Assembly (NCBI RefSeq): GCF_022808855.1
Contig: NZ_JAKZLF010000032.1
Span: 1-60,856 of the forward strand
Reading direction: 5' to 3'
Source: Anaeromyxobacter soli
GTDB taxonomy: Bacteria; Myxococcota; Myxococcia; Myxococcales; Anaeromyxobacteraceae
Length of the DNA: 60,856 bases
Part shown: positions 43,328-50,807 of the stretch, one piece after another
Numbering within the stretch: the stretch's first letter is position 1
Layout of the letters: each line of letters begins with the position of its first letter
Translations under genes and position numbers: made by a program
Notes under the pieces: model-generated
The model's database searches: none
What the model was told of the DNA's origin: nothing
Seen by the model: the letters and a program-made list of their open reading frames with translations, nothing else

Positions 43328-43365
43328 GCCGTTGCTCGGAGAGTGGGAGCTCTCCGAGCAACGGC
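43328..43365. terminator. Perfect 16-bp hairpin between convergent genes
   Basis: GCCGTTGCTCGGAGAG (43328-43343) and CTCTCCGAGCAACGGC (43350-43365) form a perfect 16-bp stem with loop TGGGAG. It starts 16 bases past the VOC stop codon and faces the convergent secreted-protein gene. It is the strongest hairpin in the window. A near-copy of one arm occurs at 40715-40728, so it may belong to a dispersed repeat family. Confidence 0.65.
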
Positions 43366-43395
43366 GCACTCGAGCCCGAGCCGCACGAGCGCTGA

Positions 43396-44085
43396 CTAAC
43401 GGTGACGTGGCGGTGCGGCGTGAGGGCCCGCGGCGACACCGCCCCCGCGGTGCGGCGCGGGCGCGATACCGCGCGAGGGGAAGCTGCCGCCGGACGGGGG
43501 CGGGGCGGGGCGCGCACCGAAGTAGGGGCCGGGACGGCCACCGTACGAGGGCCAGACGCCGCGATGTGGCCCAGGCCCGTAGTGCCACTGCCCCGGGTAC
43601 CGCCACCAGCCATGCCCGTACCAGCCGAAGCGCGCCGCGCCGTAGAACCCGAAGTACGGCCACGGTCCGAAGCCCCAGACCCACGGTGCGACGACCCATG
43701 ACCAGCCGTATGACGGATAGTAAACGTACATGTACGGCGCGCCGTAACCGGAAGGCGGCACATAGGTGAAGGCGTCCGCGTACGGCATCCAGATCCAGCC
43801 GTACTGCGCCGTGTAGACCCATTGGCCTTCCGGAACCGAGGAGGGCGGCGGCGGAAGCTTCGACGGAGCGGGCGGAGGAGCCTCTTCGAGCGGGGCGGTC
43901 GGAGGAGAGGGCGATTCCTGCTCCGTCTGCAGGCCGGACTCACCAGCCTGCGCCAGCTCGGGGACCGTGGTGATGAGCGGACCCGCGCGTGCTGCGAGAA
44001 CCGCGCCGTCGTCGTTCCCACCGGCGAGGCCAGGTAACAGCGCGAGCGCCGCACTGAAGACGACAGCTCGAGGGTGCTTCGTCAT
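43396..44085 (-). CDS. Secreted Trp/Tyr/Gly/Pro-rich protein
   Basis: This 229-residue protein has a signal peptide (MTKHPRAVVFSAALALLPGLAGG), a Pro/Ala/Ser-rich spacer (residues 50-80), and then an aromatic-rich region with spaced WxW and YxxY patterns (GQWVYTAQYGWIWMP, YGWSWVVAPWVWGFGPWPY, YGHGWWRYPGQWHYG). The tail is basic and rich in Gly, Pro and His. There is no catalytic motif. The aromatic repeats suggest a surface or matrix protein, with beta-like aromatic stacking. The ATG at 44085 has GGTGGAGGTC upstream. It converges with the VOC pair and is divergent from the 44253 reductase. It is not assigned to a known function. Confidence 0.8.
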   Translation of the reverse strand: MTKHPRAVVFSAALALLPGLAGGNDDGAVLAARAGPLITTVPELAQAGESGLQTEQESPSPPTAPLEEAPPPAPSKLPPPPSSVPEGQWVYTAQYGWIWMPYADAFTYVPPSGYGAPYMYVYYPSYGWSWVVAPWVWGFGPWPYFGFYGAARFGWYGHGWWRYPGQWHYGPGPHRGVWPSYGGRPGPYFGARPAPPPSGGSFPSRGIAPAPHRGGGVAAGPHAAPPRHR

Positions 44086-44189
44086 GACCTCCACCCGCCT
44101 GGAAGCATAGCGGGCAGCTCCCCTCGATGCAGTCTCGTTTGGCCGATGAGAGGGCGTCACCGCGGCGGGCGTGGGCCGCGAGACCCGTG

Positions 44190-44200
44190 GCCAAGTTGGC
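44190..44200. promoter_or_regulatory. GCCAA-G-TTGGC palindrome
   Basis: This perfect 5-bp inverted repeat with a one-base centre lies 53 bases upstream of the reductase at 44253 and 105 bases upstream of the divergent secreted protein. It is a possible operator; the evidence is position and symmetry only. Confidence 0.25.
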
Positions 44201-44252
44201 TGTTGCGGGCAGGGCGCGCGCTTCGCATCTCTCCGCTCCGGGAGGGCGTGCC

Positions 44253-44921
44253 ATGCGGATCGGGATCATCGGCTCGGGGAACATCGGCGGGACGGCTGCG
44301 AGGCTGTTCACGGAGGCGGGCCACGAGGTGGCGCTCAGTCATGCGAGCGGTCCCCACTCGCTGCGCGACCAGGTCGCCGCGCTCGGACCGCGCGCGAGGG
44401 CGACGACCGTCGAGGAGGCGGCTGAGCTCGGCGAGGTCGTGCTCATCGCCATCCCATGGCGCAACCGGCGGGAGCTCCCCGCCGAGCGGCTGCGAGGCAA
44501 GATCGTCGTCGACGCGATGAACCCGTATCGCCCCGACTTCAAGCTCTACGAGCTGGGGGACTCGACGTCGAGCGAGGAGGTCGCGCGGGTCATCCCCGGC
44601 GCGCGGCTCGTCAAGGCGCTCAACCACCTGTACGCGAACGACCTCGCGACGCGTGGCAGGCGCGACCGTCCGCCCGAGGAGCGGGTCGCGCTGCTCATCG
44701 CCGGGGACGACCCGGACGCGAAGCGGGTGGTCGCGAACCTCGTCGAGGAGATGGGGTTCGCTCCGGTGGACACAGGCTCCCTCCGCTACGGCGGGCGCCT
44801 CCAGGAGCCGGGCAGCCCCCTCTATGGCCGCATCGTGTCCGGAACCGACGCCCAGGCGGCGCTCCGGCGGGGAGACGAGGCGCGCAGCGGGAGCAGATCG
44901 GGAGCCGCGCGGCAGCACTAG
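44253..44921 (+). CDS. F420-dependent NADP reductase-like oxidoreductase
   Basis: This 222-residue protein has an N-terminal Rossmann motif (GIIGSGNIGGTAARLF) and the following strand VALSHASGPHSL. Next come VVLIAIPWRN and KIVVDAMNPY, as in the NADPH-dependent F420 reductase/STEAP family. The middle ARLVKALNHLYANDL and IAGDDPDAKRVVANLVEEMGFAPVD are also family blocks. The last 15 residues are low-complexity (ARSGSRSGAARQH). It probably reduces or oxidises with NADP(H); the partner cofactor is unknown. GGGAGGG precedes the ATG at 44253. It is followed 69 bases later by a VOC gene of different base composition. Confidence 0.87.
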   Translation: MRIGIIGSGNIGGTAARLFTEAGHEVALSHASGPHSLRDQVAALGPRARATTVEEAAELGEVVLIAIPWRNRRELPAERLRGKIVVDAMNPYRPDFKLYELGDSTSSEEVARVIPGARLVKALNHLYANDLATRGRRDRPPEERVALLIAGDDPDAKRVVANLVEEMGFAPVDTGSLRYGGRLQEPGSPLYGRIVSGTDAQAALRRGDEARSGSRSGAARQH

Positions 44922-44990
44922 GTCTGGACTCGTCAGTGTCGCGGGAGCTGAGCACAGTGATCATGGAGACGGACCAGGAAGGAGACGCAC

Positions 44991-45395
44991 GTGGTCCAGG
45001 CCGCCACGAAGTCATTCGCCAAGAGCATTCACGGCGTTCGCTATCAGGTGAAAGACGTCGCTCGCTCTGTAGCGTTCTATACGCAACATCTCGGGTTCGA
45101 GCTGGAGCACCAGCAGCTCCCCGCGTTTGCGAGCGTCTCTCTGGGTGACGCGCAGCTTCTGCTCAGCGGTCCAGGCGCGTCAGGCTCGCGGCCGATGCCG
45201 AATGGGCAGCAGCAGGAGCCGGGCGGCTGGAACCGGGTAGTGCTGAAGGTCGCGGATCTTCCCGGATTCATCACTGAACTGAAGAAAGCAGGGGTTCACT
45301 TTCGCAACGAGATGGAAACAGGCCCTGGCGGTCGACAAATCCAAATCGAGGACGCAGATGGGAATCCCATCGAGCTCTTCGAGCCTGCTCGATGA
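44991..45395 (+). CDS. VOC superfamily protein of foreign base composition
   Basis: This 134-residue VOC-fold protein has the strands HGVRYQVKDVARSVAFYTQHLGFELE (in part VARSVAFYTQHLGF), ASVSLGDAQLLLSGPG and the closing IQIEDADGNPIELFEPA, with a glutamate at a metal-ligand position. The start is GTG at 44991 with AAGGAGACGC upstream. Its coding sequence is visibly lower in G+C than its neighbours (I estimate just under 60%), with many A- and T-ending codons, which suggests recent horizontal transfer. Its stop codon overlaps the start of the SDR gene (ATGATG at 45392), so the two are translated together. Confidence 0.9.
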   Translation: MVQAATKSFAKSIHGVRYQVKDVARSVAFYTQHLGFELEHQQLPAFASVSLGDAQLLLSGPGASGSRPMPNGQQQEPGGWNRVVLKVADLPGFITELKKAGVHFRNEMETGPGGRQIQIEDADGNPIELFEPAR

Positions 45396-46105
45396 TGCCG
45401 CGCGCGATCGTGATCAGCGGAGCGGTCGGAGCGCTCGGGACCGCTCTCTGTCGCTACCTCGTGGAGCGCGGGTACCGGGTGGCCGGCGTCGGGCTCGCCC
45501 GTCACGCGGAGCGCCTCCGCAAGCTCGAGCAGGAGCTCGGGGCGGGTTTCGCCGGCTTCCCGCTCCAGGAGGACTCGACCGCGGCCTGGGACGCGGCCCT
45601 CGGCGCGGTGAGCGCGCGCCTCGGCCCGATCTCCGGCGCGGCGCTGGTCGCGGGCGGCTGGCGCGGTGGCCGGCGCTTCCACGAGGAAGGCGACGAGGGC
45701 ACCTGGCGAAGCATGCTGGACGATAACCTCGAGTCGGCCCAGCGGGCGCTTCGCGCGCTGGTGCCGCGGCTGGTCGCGCAGCGCGCGGGCAGCGTGGTCG
45801 TGATCGGGTCCCGCAACGTCGAGCGGCCGTGGTCGGGCGCCGGCGCCGCCGCCTACACCGTCGCGAAGAGCGCCGTCGTCGCGCTCGCACGCGTGATCGC
45901 CGCGGAGGTACTGGACGCCGGCGTTCGGGTGAACGCTGTCCTCCCCAGCACGATCGACACGGCGGCGAACCGCGGCGCGATGCCGGACGCCGACGCGTCG
46001 CGCTGGGTGGAGCCGGAGTCGGTCGCCGCGGTCATCGAGTTCTTGCTCTCGGACGCGGCACGGGACGTGAGCGGCGCGGTCGTGCCGGTCTACGGGCGCG
46101 CCTGA
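45392..46105 (+). CDS. Short-chain dehydrogenase/reductase
   Basis: This 237-residue classical SDR has an altered cofactor motif (ISGAVGALGTALCRYL, for TGxxxGxG), NxxG-like VAGGW after strand 4, serine in VIGSRN and active-site Tyr and Lys in YTVAK. The C-terminus has the family block VRVNAVLPSTIDT and ends in SGAVVPVYGRA. The ATG at 45392 overlaps the stop codon of the VOC gene, indicating coupling. Base composition returns to the local GC-rich norm, so the VOC and SDR genes have different histories. The substrate is unknown. Confidence 0.9.
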   Translation: MMPRAIVISGAVGALGTALCRYLVERGYRVAGVGLARHAERLRKLEQELGAGFAGFPLQEDSTAAWDAALGAVSARLGPISGAALVAGGWRGGRRFHEEGDEGTWRSMLDDNLESAQRALRALVPRLVAQRAGSVVVIGSRNVERPWSGAGAAAYTVAKSAVVALARVIAAEVLDAGVRVNAVLPSTIDTAANRGAMPDADASRWVEPESVAAVIEFLLSDAARDVSGAVVPVYGRA

Positions 46106-46148
46106 GAAGTCAACGAGCACGCCGCCGGGAGGCAGCGCGAGAGCGCCG

Positions 46149-47384
46149 TCAGGAGGACAGCCAGGAGCGGAGCTTCGCGTACACCTCGGGTCGGCTCAGG
46201 AGGTCGAGGTGCTTCGTCCCGTGGGCGATCCACCGGTGCGCCTCCGGGAACCCGAGCGTCAGCTCCGGTCTCTCGTGCACGCCGAGCGCGCTGTCGACGG
46301 GGACGAGTCCGTCGGTCGGGCGCTTCCTCGCGGCGCCCTGCACGGCCGCGCTCCCGGCGATCGCGTAGCACCGCGCGCCCTGCGGCAGCGGGAGCGGGAC
46401 GCGGTCGTCGCGACCGTGCGCGAAGCGGTCGCGGCCTTCCCAGTGCGCGTCGAGGACGTTGCCGTGGCGCATGTCGGTGACGCCGGCGCTCCGGAGCTTG
46501 CCGAGCCGCGCGAGCGGCGCGCTGTACCGGCTGACGCCGAGCAACAGATCGATCCAGTGGCCGCCGCGCTCGAGCGGTGCGCCGTGATGAGGCGTGCCGA
46601 GGCAGACGAGCGCGCGCAGCTTTCGCCGCCACGCGTGGTCCTCCGCCTCGCCGAAGTGGCACGCGCTCCGCGCCACGAGCCCGCCCATGCTGTGCGCCAG
46701 GAGGACGAGGTCGTCGACGGGCGTGGGCCAGGCCGCGACGAGCTGCTCGAGCAGCCCGGCGAAGGCGCGCCCATTCACCGACACGTGCAGGCCGGAGTTG
46801 TAGTGGAGGTAGATCGGCGTGAACCCGAGATCGCGGGCGAGCGCCGCGCCGTGGTCGTGCCCGCGCCGGGTCCACTGGCGATCGTTCACGCACGAGCCGT
46901 GCACGAGGACGAGGAGCTTGCCGGTCGCCCGCGGGAACGCGAGCCGCAGCGCGTCGGGGTGGAGCTCCAGCGGGCGACCGTCGCTGCGGAGCCGCATCTC
47001 GATCGCGAGCGGGTTCCCGCTCGCCGCCAGGTAGTCGCCGAGGACACCGTTCAGCGCGGCCACCACCGCTTCACGTCCGAGCCCCGGCGGGCGGTCGCCG
47101 AGCAGCGGCGCGGCGAGGGGTTCGAGCCGGGCGAGGGCCGCGTCGATCCCGTCGCCGACCAGCCGTGTCACCCCGCGCACGCTCCCGTAGACCGGGCGGG
47201 TGAGGAGCTGGACGGGGCGCTCGAGCGGGCGGCCGAGGACGGCCGGGCCGGCGCCGATTCCGTGATGCATCGCCTCGACGACGTCCGCGATGCGGTTCGT
47301 CGCCTCGATCACGAGACGACTCGCGCCCCGCAGGTCGAGGATCGGGCTGCGCGGTGCCTTCGGGGATCGTTCGCGCGGCGGCAT
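46149..47384 (-). CDS. Alpha/beta hydrolase, PGAP1-like lipase
   Basis: This 411-residue protein has an N-terminal helical region of about 140 residues, then an alpha/beta hydrolase core: LLVLVHGSCVNDRQW (oxyanion), YLHYNSGLHVSVNG, VLLAHSMGGLVARSA (nucleophile serine) and LGTPHHGAPLERGG. The C-terminal RPTDGLVPVDSALG and THKLDLL-like GTKHLDLLSRPEV supply candidate acid and histidine. This pattern is close to GPI-deacylase/triacylglycerol lipase-like proteins. There is no signal peptide. It lies 76 bases downstream of the AraC regulator on the same strand and may be its target. Confidence 0.88.
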   Translation of the reverse strand: MPPRERSPKAPRSPILDLRGASRLVIEATNRIADVVEAMHHGIGAGPAVLGRPLERPVQLLTRPVYGSVRGVTRLVGDGIDAALARLEPLAAPLLGDRPPGLGREAVVAALNGVLGDYLAASGNPLAIEMRLRSDGRPLELHPDALRLAFPRATGKLLVLVHGSCVNDRQWTRRGHDHGAALARDLGFTPIYLHYNSGLHVSVNGRAFAGLLEQLVAAWPTPVDDLVLLAHSMGGLVARSACHFGEAEDHAWRRKLRALVCLGTPHHGAPLERGGHWIDLLLGVSRYSAPLARLGKLRSAGVTDMRHGNVLDAHWEGRDRFAHGRDDRVPLPLPQGARCYAIAGSAAVQGAARKRPTDGLVPVDSALGVHERPELTLGFPEAHRWIAHGTKHLDLLSRPEVYAKLRSWLSS

Positions 47385-47460
47385 CGCAAAGACGATAACG
47401 CCAGACCGAGAGGCTGCGTGGAGCGGCCCTACGAAGGCCCCCCACGAAGCGGCGGATGCC

Positions 47461-48483
47461 TCAGCGGGCGGGGCGCCGCCGTCCCGCGGCTTCGGCCCGG
47501 GTGCCGCGCCAGCGCGTCGGGGTCTCGCCCGTCCAGCGCCTGAACGCGCGGGCGAAGGCGCTCTGCTCGGCGAAGCCGAGGAGCCAGCTCACCTCCGCCA
47601 TCGAGACGTCGCGCGCCTCGAGGTAGACCCGGGCGCGCTCGCGCCTCACCTCGTCGACCACGGCCGCGAAGCTCGTCCCCTCGGCGCCGAGCCTCCGCTG
47701 CAGGGTCCGGGACGAAGTGCCCAGCGAGCGCGCCACGCGGGAGAGCGACGGCTCCTTCCCGGGCAGGTCGGCGGCGATGGCGTCCCGCGCCCGGGCCGCT
47801 GCGCTCTCCGGTGGCGACGCGCGGGCGAGGAGGGCGCGCGCGTGCTCGTCCAGGGCGGCGAACAGCGTACGGTCGCCCGTGCGCGTCGGCGCGTCCCAAG
47901 CCGCTCGCGGCAGCGAGAGCGCCGGGGCGGCGGCGCCGAAAGCGGGCTCGGCGCCGAAGACGCGCGCGTGCTCGCGCGTGTCCGGCGGGCGCGGGAACGC
48001 AAGGCGCACCGCCACGACCGCACCGGGCGCCACGTGGCGAACGCGCGAGGCCAGGATCGCGAGCGTGTATTCCTCCGCCTGCGGCGGCAGCGCCACGCGG
48101 GTGCCGCGGAAGACGAGCGCGACCGCGTCCTCCTCCTCGTCGACGGCGAGCGAGGCGCGCGGATCCACGAGCGGGAAGTACGCGGCGACGCGGCGAAGCC
48201 CCTCGCCCACCGTCGCGCCGCTCGCCCCAAGGTAGTCGAGGACGCGGAAGGCGCCGAACGGCGTCTGCTCGGCGGCGTGGAGCGACAGGGCCGGGTCCGC
48301 GGCTGCGCCGTACGCCTCCCGCCAGACGGCGTCCGCGCGCGCGGCGGGGATCCGCGCGTCCGGGTCGTCGAGGAGCGCGCGGCCCACCCCGGCGCGCGCG
48401 AGGAGGGCGTCGGTATCGAGCCCGAGCCGCGCGCATGCCTCCACGAGCGCGCGGGTCGCGACAGGGAGGACGGTGACGCTCAC
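47461..48483 (-). CDS. AraC-family transcriptional regulator
   Basis: This 340-residue regulator has an N-terminal arabinose-binding-like domain of the type seen in OruR/ArgR-like AraC proteins (LPVATRALVEACARLGLDTDALL, PFGAFRVLDYLGASGATVGEGL, both shown in part elsewhere). The C-terminal double helix-turn-helix has SLSRVARSLGTSSRTLQRRLG and MAEVSWLLGFAEQSAFARAFRRWTGETP, given here only by name and in short: SSRTLQRRL and FAEQSAFARAF. The start is GTG at 48483. It is divergent from the Lnt-like acyltransferase and is followed by the lipase, so it may control one or both. The effector is unknown. Confidence 0.92.
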   Translation of the reverse strand: MSVTVLPVATRALVEACARLGLDTDALLARAGVGRALLDDPDARIPAARADAVWREAYGAAADPALSLHAAEQTPFGAFRVLDYLGASGATVGEGLRRVAAYFPLVDPRASLAVDEEEDAVALVFRGTRVALPPQAEEYTLAILASRVRHVAPGAVVAVRLAFPRPPDTREHARVFGAEPAFGAAAPALSLPRAAWDAPTRTGDRTLFAALDEHARALLARASPPESAAARARDAIAADLPGKEPSLSRVARSLGTSSRTLQRRLGAEGTSFAAVVDEVRRERARVYLEARDVSMAEVSWLLGFAEQSAFARAFRRWTGETPTRWRGTRAEAAGRRRPAR

Positions 48484-48616
48484 GGCGCCGAGCCTAGCAC
48501 CGCGCCTGGCGCGCACGGCCGAACGGTTGGCGCCCTCGGTCGAGACGGTCGGCGCCCCTCGCGCGTAGGTTCCGCCCATGAAGCCGCGGCAACCGCCGCG
48601 AGAAAGGAGAAACCCC

Positions 48617-50125
48617 GTGACCAGCCTCGCCGCCTCCGGCCCCATCGCCATCGCGTCGCCTGCCGAGCGCGATGGCGACTCGCTCGCCGACCGCGTCCCC
48701 GCCTGGGCGCTGTCCCTCGCGGGCATCGTCCTCGTCTTCCTCGCCGGAAATCGCGGGGGGACGGCGCTCCTCGCCTGGGTCGCTCCGGTCCCGCTCGCTC
48801 TCGCCGCAGTGCGCCTCCGCGGCTGGCGCCGCCGACTCGTGCTCCTCGCGGTATGCGCCGCGGCCCTCTCGCTGCAATCGCTGAAGATGGTGACGCCTCC
48901 CGTCGCCGCGCCGTTCGCGCTCCTCTTCGGCGTGCCGCTCGGCGCCCTCGTCTGGCTCACCCTCGTCCTCTGGGACGCGATCCGCCGGCATGCCGGGGCG
49001 GCGTGGTCGATCCTCGCGTTCGCCGCGCTGACCGCCCTCGGGGACGTCATCGGCTTCGCGCTGTCGCCCGCGGGCCACTGGGCGGCCTTCGCGGCGAGCC
49101 AGTCCGACAACCTGCCGCTCCTTCAGCTCGCCTCACTCGGCGGCCTCGGTTTCGTCGGTTTCGTCATGGCCCTGCCCGCCGGCGCCGCCGCGGCGCTCCT
49201 CGCCTCTTCCGCGCCGGACCGACCCTGGCGGACCTCCATCGCCGCCGCCACGATCGTCGTCGCGGCGCATGTCTGGGGATCGCTGCGCCTCGATGCCGCG
49301 GACGCAGGGCCGACGGTGCGCGTCGCCGCAGTCACGGTCGACTTCCCCGAGCCGCTCACGAGCATGGAGGACCTTCGCGGGAACGTGGACGTGCTCTTCG
49401 CCCGCTCCGAGCTCGCCGCCCGCCGCGGCGCCGAGCTCGTCGTCTGGAACGAGGTCGCGACGCTCGTGGAACCGAGCCAGGAGGCGGCGCTCCTCGCGCG
49501 CGGCGCCGACTTCGCCCGCAGGGAAGGCGTCGACCTGGTCCTCGCCTACGGCGTCGTCGTGTCGAGCGCGCCGTTCGTCATCGACAACGCCTACGTGTGG
49601 CTCGGCACGAAGGGCGAGACCCTCGAGCGGTACCGCAAGCATGTCCTCCCACCCGGCGAGCCGTCGCTGCGCGGCGAGGAGCCGCTGCGCGTCCTGGATC
49701 GTTCGTGGGGCCGGGCCGCCGGCGCGATCTGCTACGACTATGACTTCCCGGCGCTCGCGCGCGCCCACGCCCGCGGAGGCGCCGGCGTGGTCGCCCTGCC
49801 GTCCTCGGATTGGCGCGGCATCGACCCGCAGCACACGCTCATGGCGCGCGTGCGCGCCATCGAGGGCGGGATGTCGGTGGTCCGCGCCGTACGCGCGGCC
49901 ACGTCGATGGCCTTCGACCCGTACGGCCGCGTGCGCGCGAGTCTGTCGGCCTGGGAGCGGAACGAGCGCGTCATGCTCGCGACGGTTCCCACTGCGCAGG
50001 TCAGGACCGTTTACGCGTCGCTCGGGGATGCGCCGGTGGTGTTCGCGGCGCTCGCGCTCCTGGGCGGAGCGGCGGCGGCGGGCGTGCGCCGCCGACTCGG
50101 CCGTCACGCAACCCGATCGAGCTAG
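48617..50125 (+). CDS. Apolipoprotein N-acyltransferase-like membrane nitrilase
   Basis: This 502-residue protein has about six N-terminal membrane segments followed by a nitrilase domain, the layout of Lnt, which adds the third acyl chain to lipoproteins. The triad is visible: Glu in VVWNEVATL, Lys in YRKHVLPPGE, Cys in GAICYDYDF. A C-terminal membrane segment closes it. The start is taken as GTG at 48617, because AAGGAG lies 6 bases upstream; the ATG at 48578 lacks a ribosome binding site. Its place opposite an AraC gene, rather than with housekeeping genes, suggests a regulated second copy or a specialised acyltransferase. No signal for coupling to other genes is seen. Confidence 0.85.
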   Translation: MTSLAASGPIAIASPAERDGDSLADRVPAWALSLAGIVLVFLAGNRGGTALLAWVAPVPLALAAVRLRGWRRRLVLLAVCAAALSLQSLKMVTPPVAAPFALLFGVPLGALVWLTLVLWDAIRRHAGAAWSILAFAALTALGDVIGFALSPAGHWAAFAASQSDNLPLLQLASLGGLGFVGFVMALPAGAAAALLASSAPDRPWRTSIAAATIVVAAHVWGSLRLDAADAGPTVRVAAVTVDFPEPLTSMEDLRGNVDVLFARSELAARRGAELVVWNEVATLVEPSQEAALLARGADFARREGVDLVLAYGVVVSSAPFVIDNAYVWLGTKGETLERYRKHVLPPGEPSLRGEEPLRVLDRSWGRAAGAICYDYDFPALARAHARGGAGVVALPSSDWRGIDPQHTLMARVRAIEGGMSVVRAVRAATSMAFDPYGRVRASLSAWERNERVMLATVPTAQVRTVYASLGDAPVVFAALALLGGAAAAGVRRRLGRHATRSS

Positions 50126-50173
50126 AGGTCAATGGTGACGGCAGCGGGTATCCGACGGCTTCTCGATTGGCGC

Positions 50174-50578
50174 TCAACTCGGCACGAGGTCGCGGCGAGC
50201 CGGCGGACGCAGGGCCCAAGACCCGCCGACGAGGCCGAGCTGGATGATCGGGTAGACGAGAGCGACGGCGCCATCGCCGACGGCCAGGTGGGAGACGACT
50301 GCTCCCGTGTAGTTGAAGACCGCGCCGGCGTATGCCCACTCCTTGAGCCGGGGAAAGCGCGGGACGAGCAGCGCCACCGCGCCGAGAACCTTCCAGACTC
50401 CGAGGATGACCAGGAAATAGGCCGGGTAGCCCAGGTGCTCGATGACGCCGCGGACGTACGGTATTCGCAGGATGTCCCACACTCCTGCCAACGCCAGCTC
50501 CATGGCGACGAGCAGGGTCGTGACCCAATACGCGATGGCGCGCCGTCGCGAGGCGGCGCGGCTGTCGAGGTCCGGCAT
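50174..50578 (-). CDS. DoxX-like membrane protein
   Basis: This 134-residue protein has four membrane segments and the DoxX pattern (YWVTTLLVAMELALAGVWDIL, then HLGYPAYFLVILGVWKVLGAVALLVPRFPRLKEWAYAGAVF, in part GVWKVLGAVALLVPRFPRLKEW). DoxX-like proteins are small redox-linked membrane components whose precise role varies. The ATG at 50578 is chosen over the one 29 codons upstream because GGAGGAGTC sits directly before it. The gene stands alone between the Lnt-like and TAXI genes; the 229 bases upstream hold a possible terminator for the TAXI gene. Confidence 0.85.
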   Translation of the reverse strand: MPDLDSRAASRRRAIAYWVTTLLVAMELALAGVWDILRIPYVRGVIEHLGYPAYFLVILGVWKVLGAVALLVPRFPRLKEWAYAGAVFNYTGAVVSHLAVGDGAVALVYPIIQLGLVGGSWALRPPARRDLVPS

Positions 50579-50712
50579 GACTCCTCCGACGTCAGGCGGA
50601 TGAACGCTTCGCTCGGCGTCCGCGCCGCCCTGGGCGCAAGGGGAGCATTGGGCGTGCCGGTCCACCTCCTCGCACCAGGCGTGGATGAGGGGCTGGCCTA
50701 CCGGCGTCGGGG

Positions 50713-50754
50713 GTCGGGAACGTCGCCTTTCCGACAGGGACGTAAAGAATCCCT
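50713..50754 (-). terminator. Hairpin pair downstream of the TAXI gene
   Basis: AGGGA (50736-50740) pairs with TCCCT (50750-50754), and GTCGG (50713-50717) pairs with CCGAC (50731-50735). On the minus strand they come 53 to 95 bases after the TAXI stop codon. The stems are short, so confidence is low. Confidence 0.3.
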
Positions 50755-50807
50755 ACGCGCCGAGAACGTGGATCACACGCTCGCCAACACGGTCGCCGAT
50801 GGCGTTC

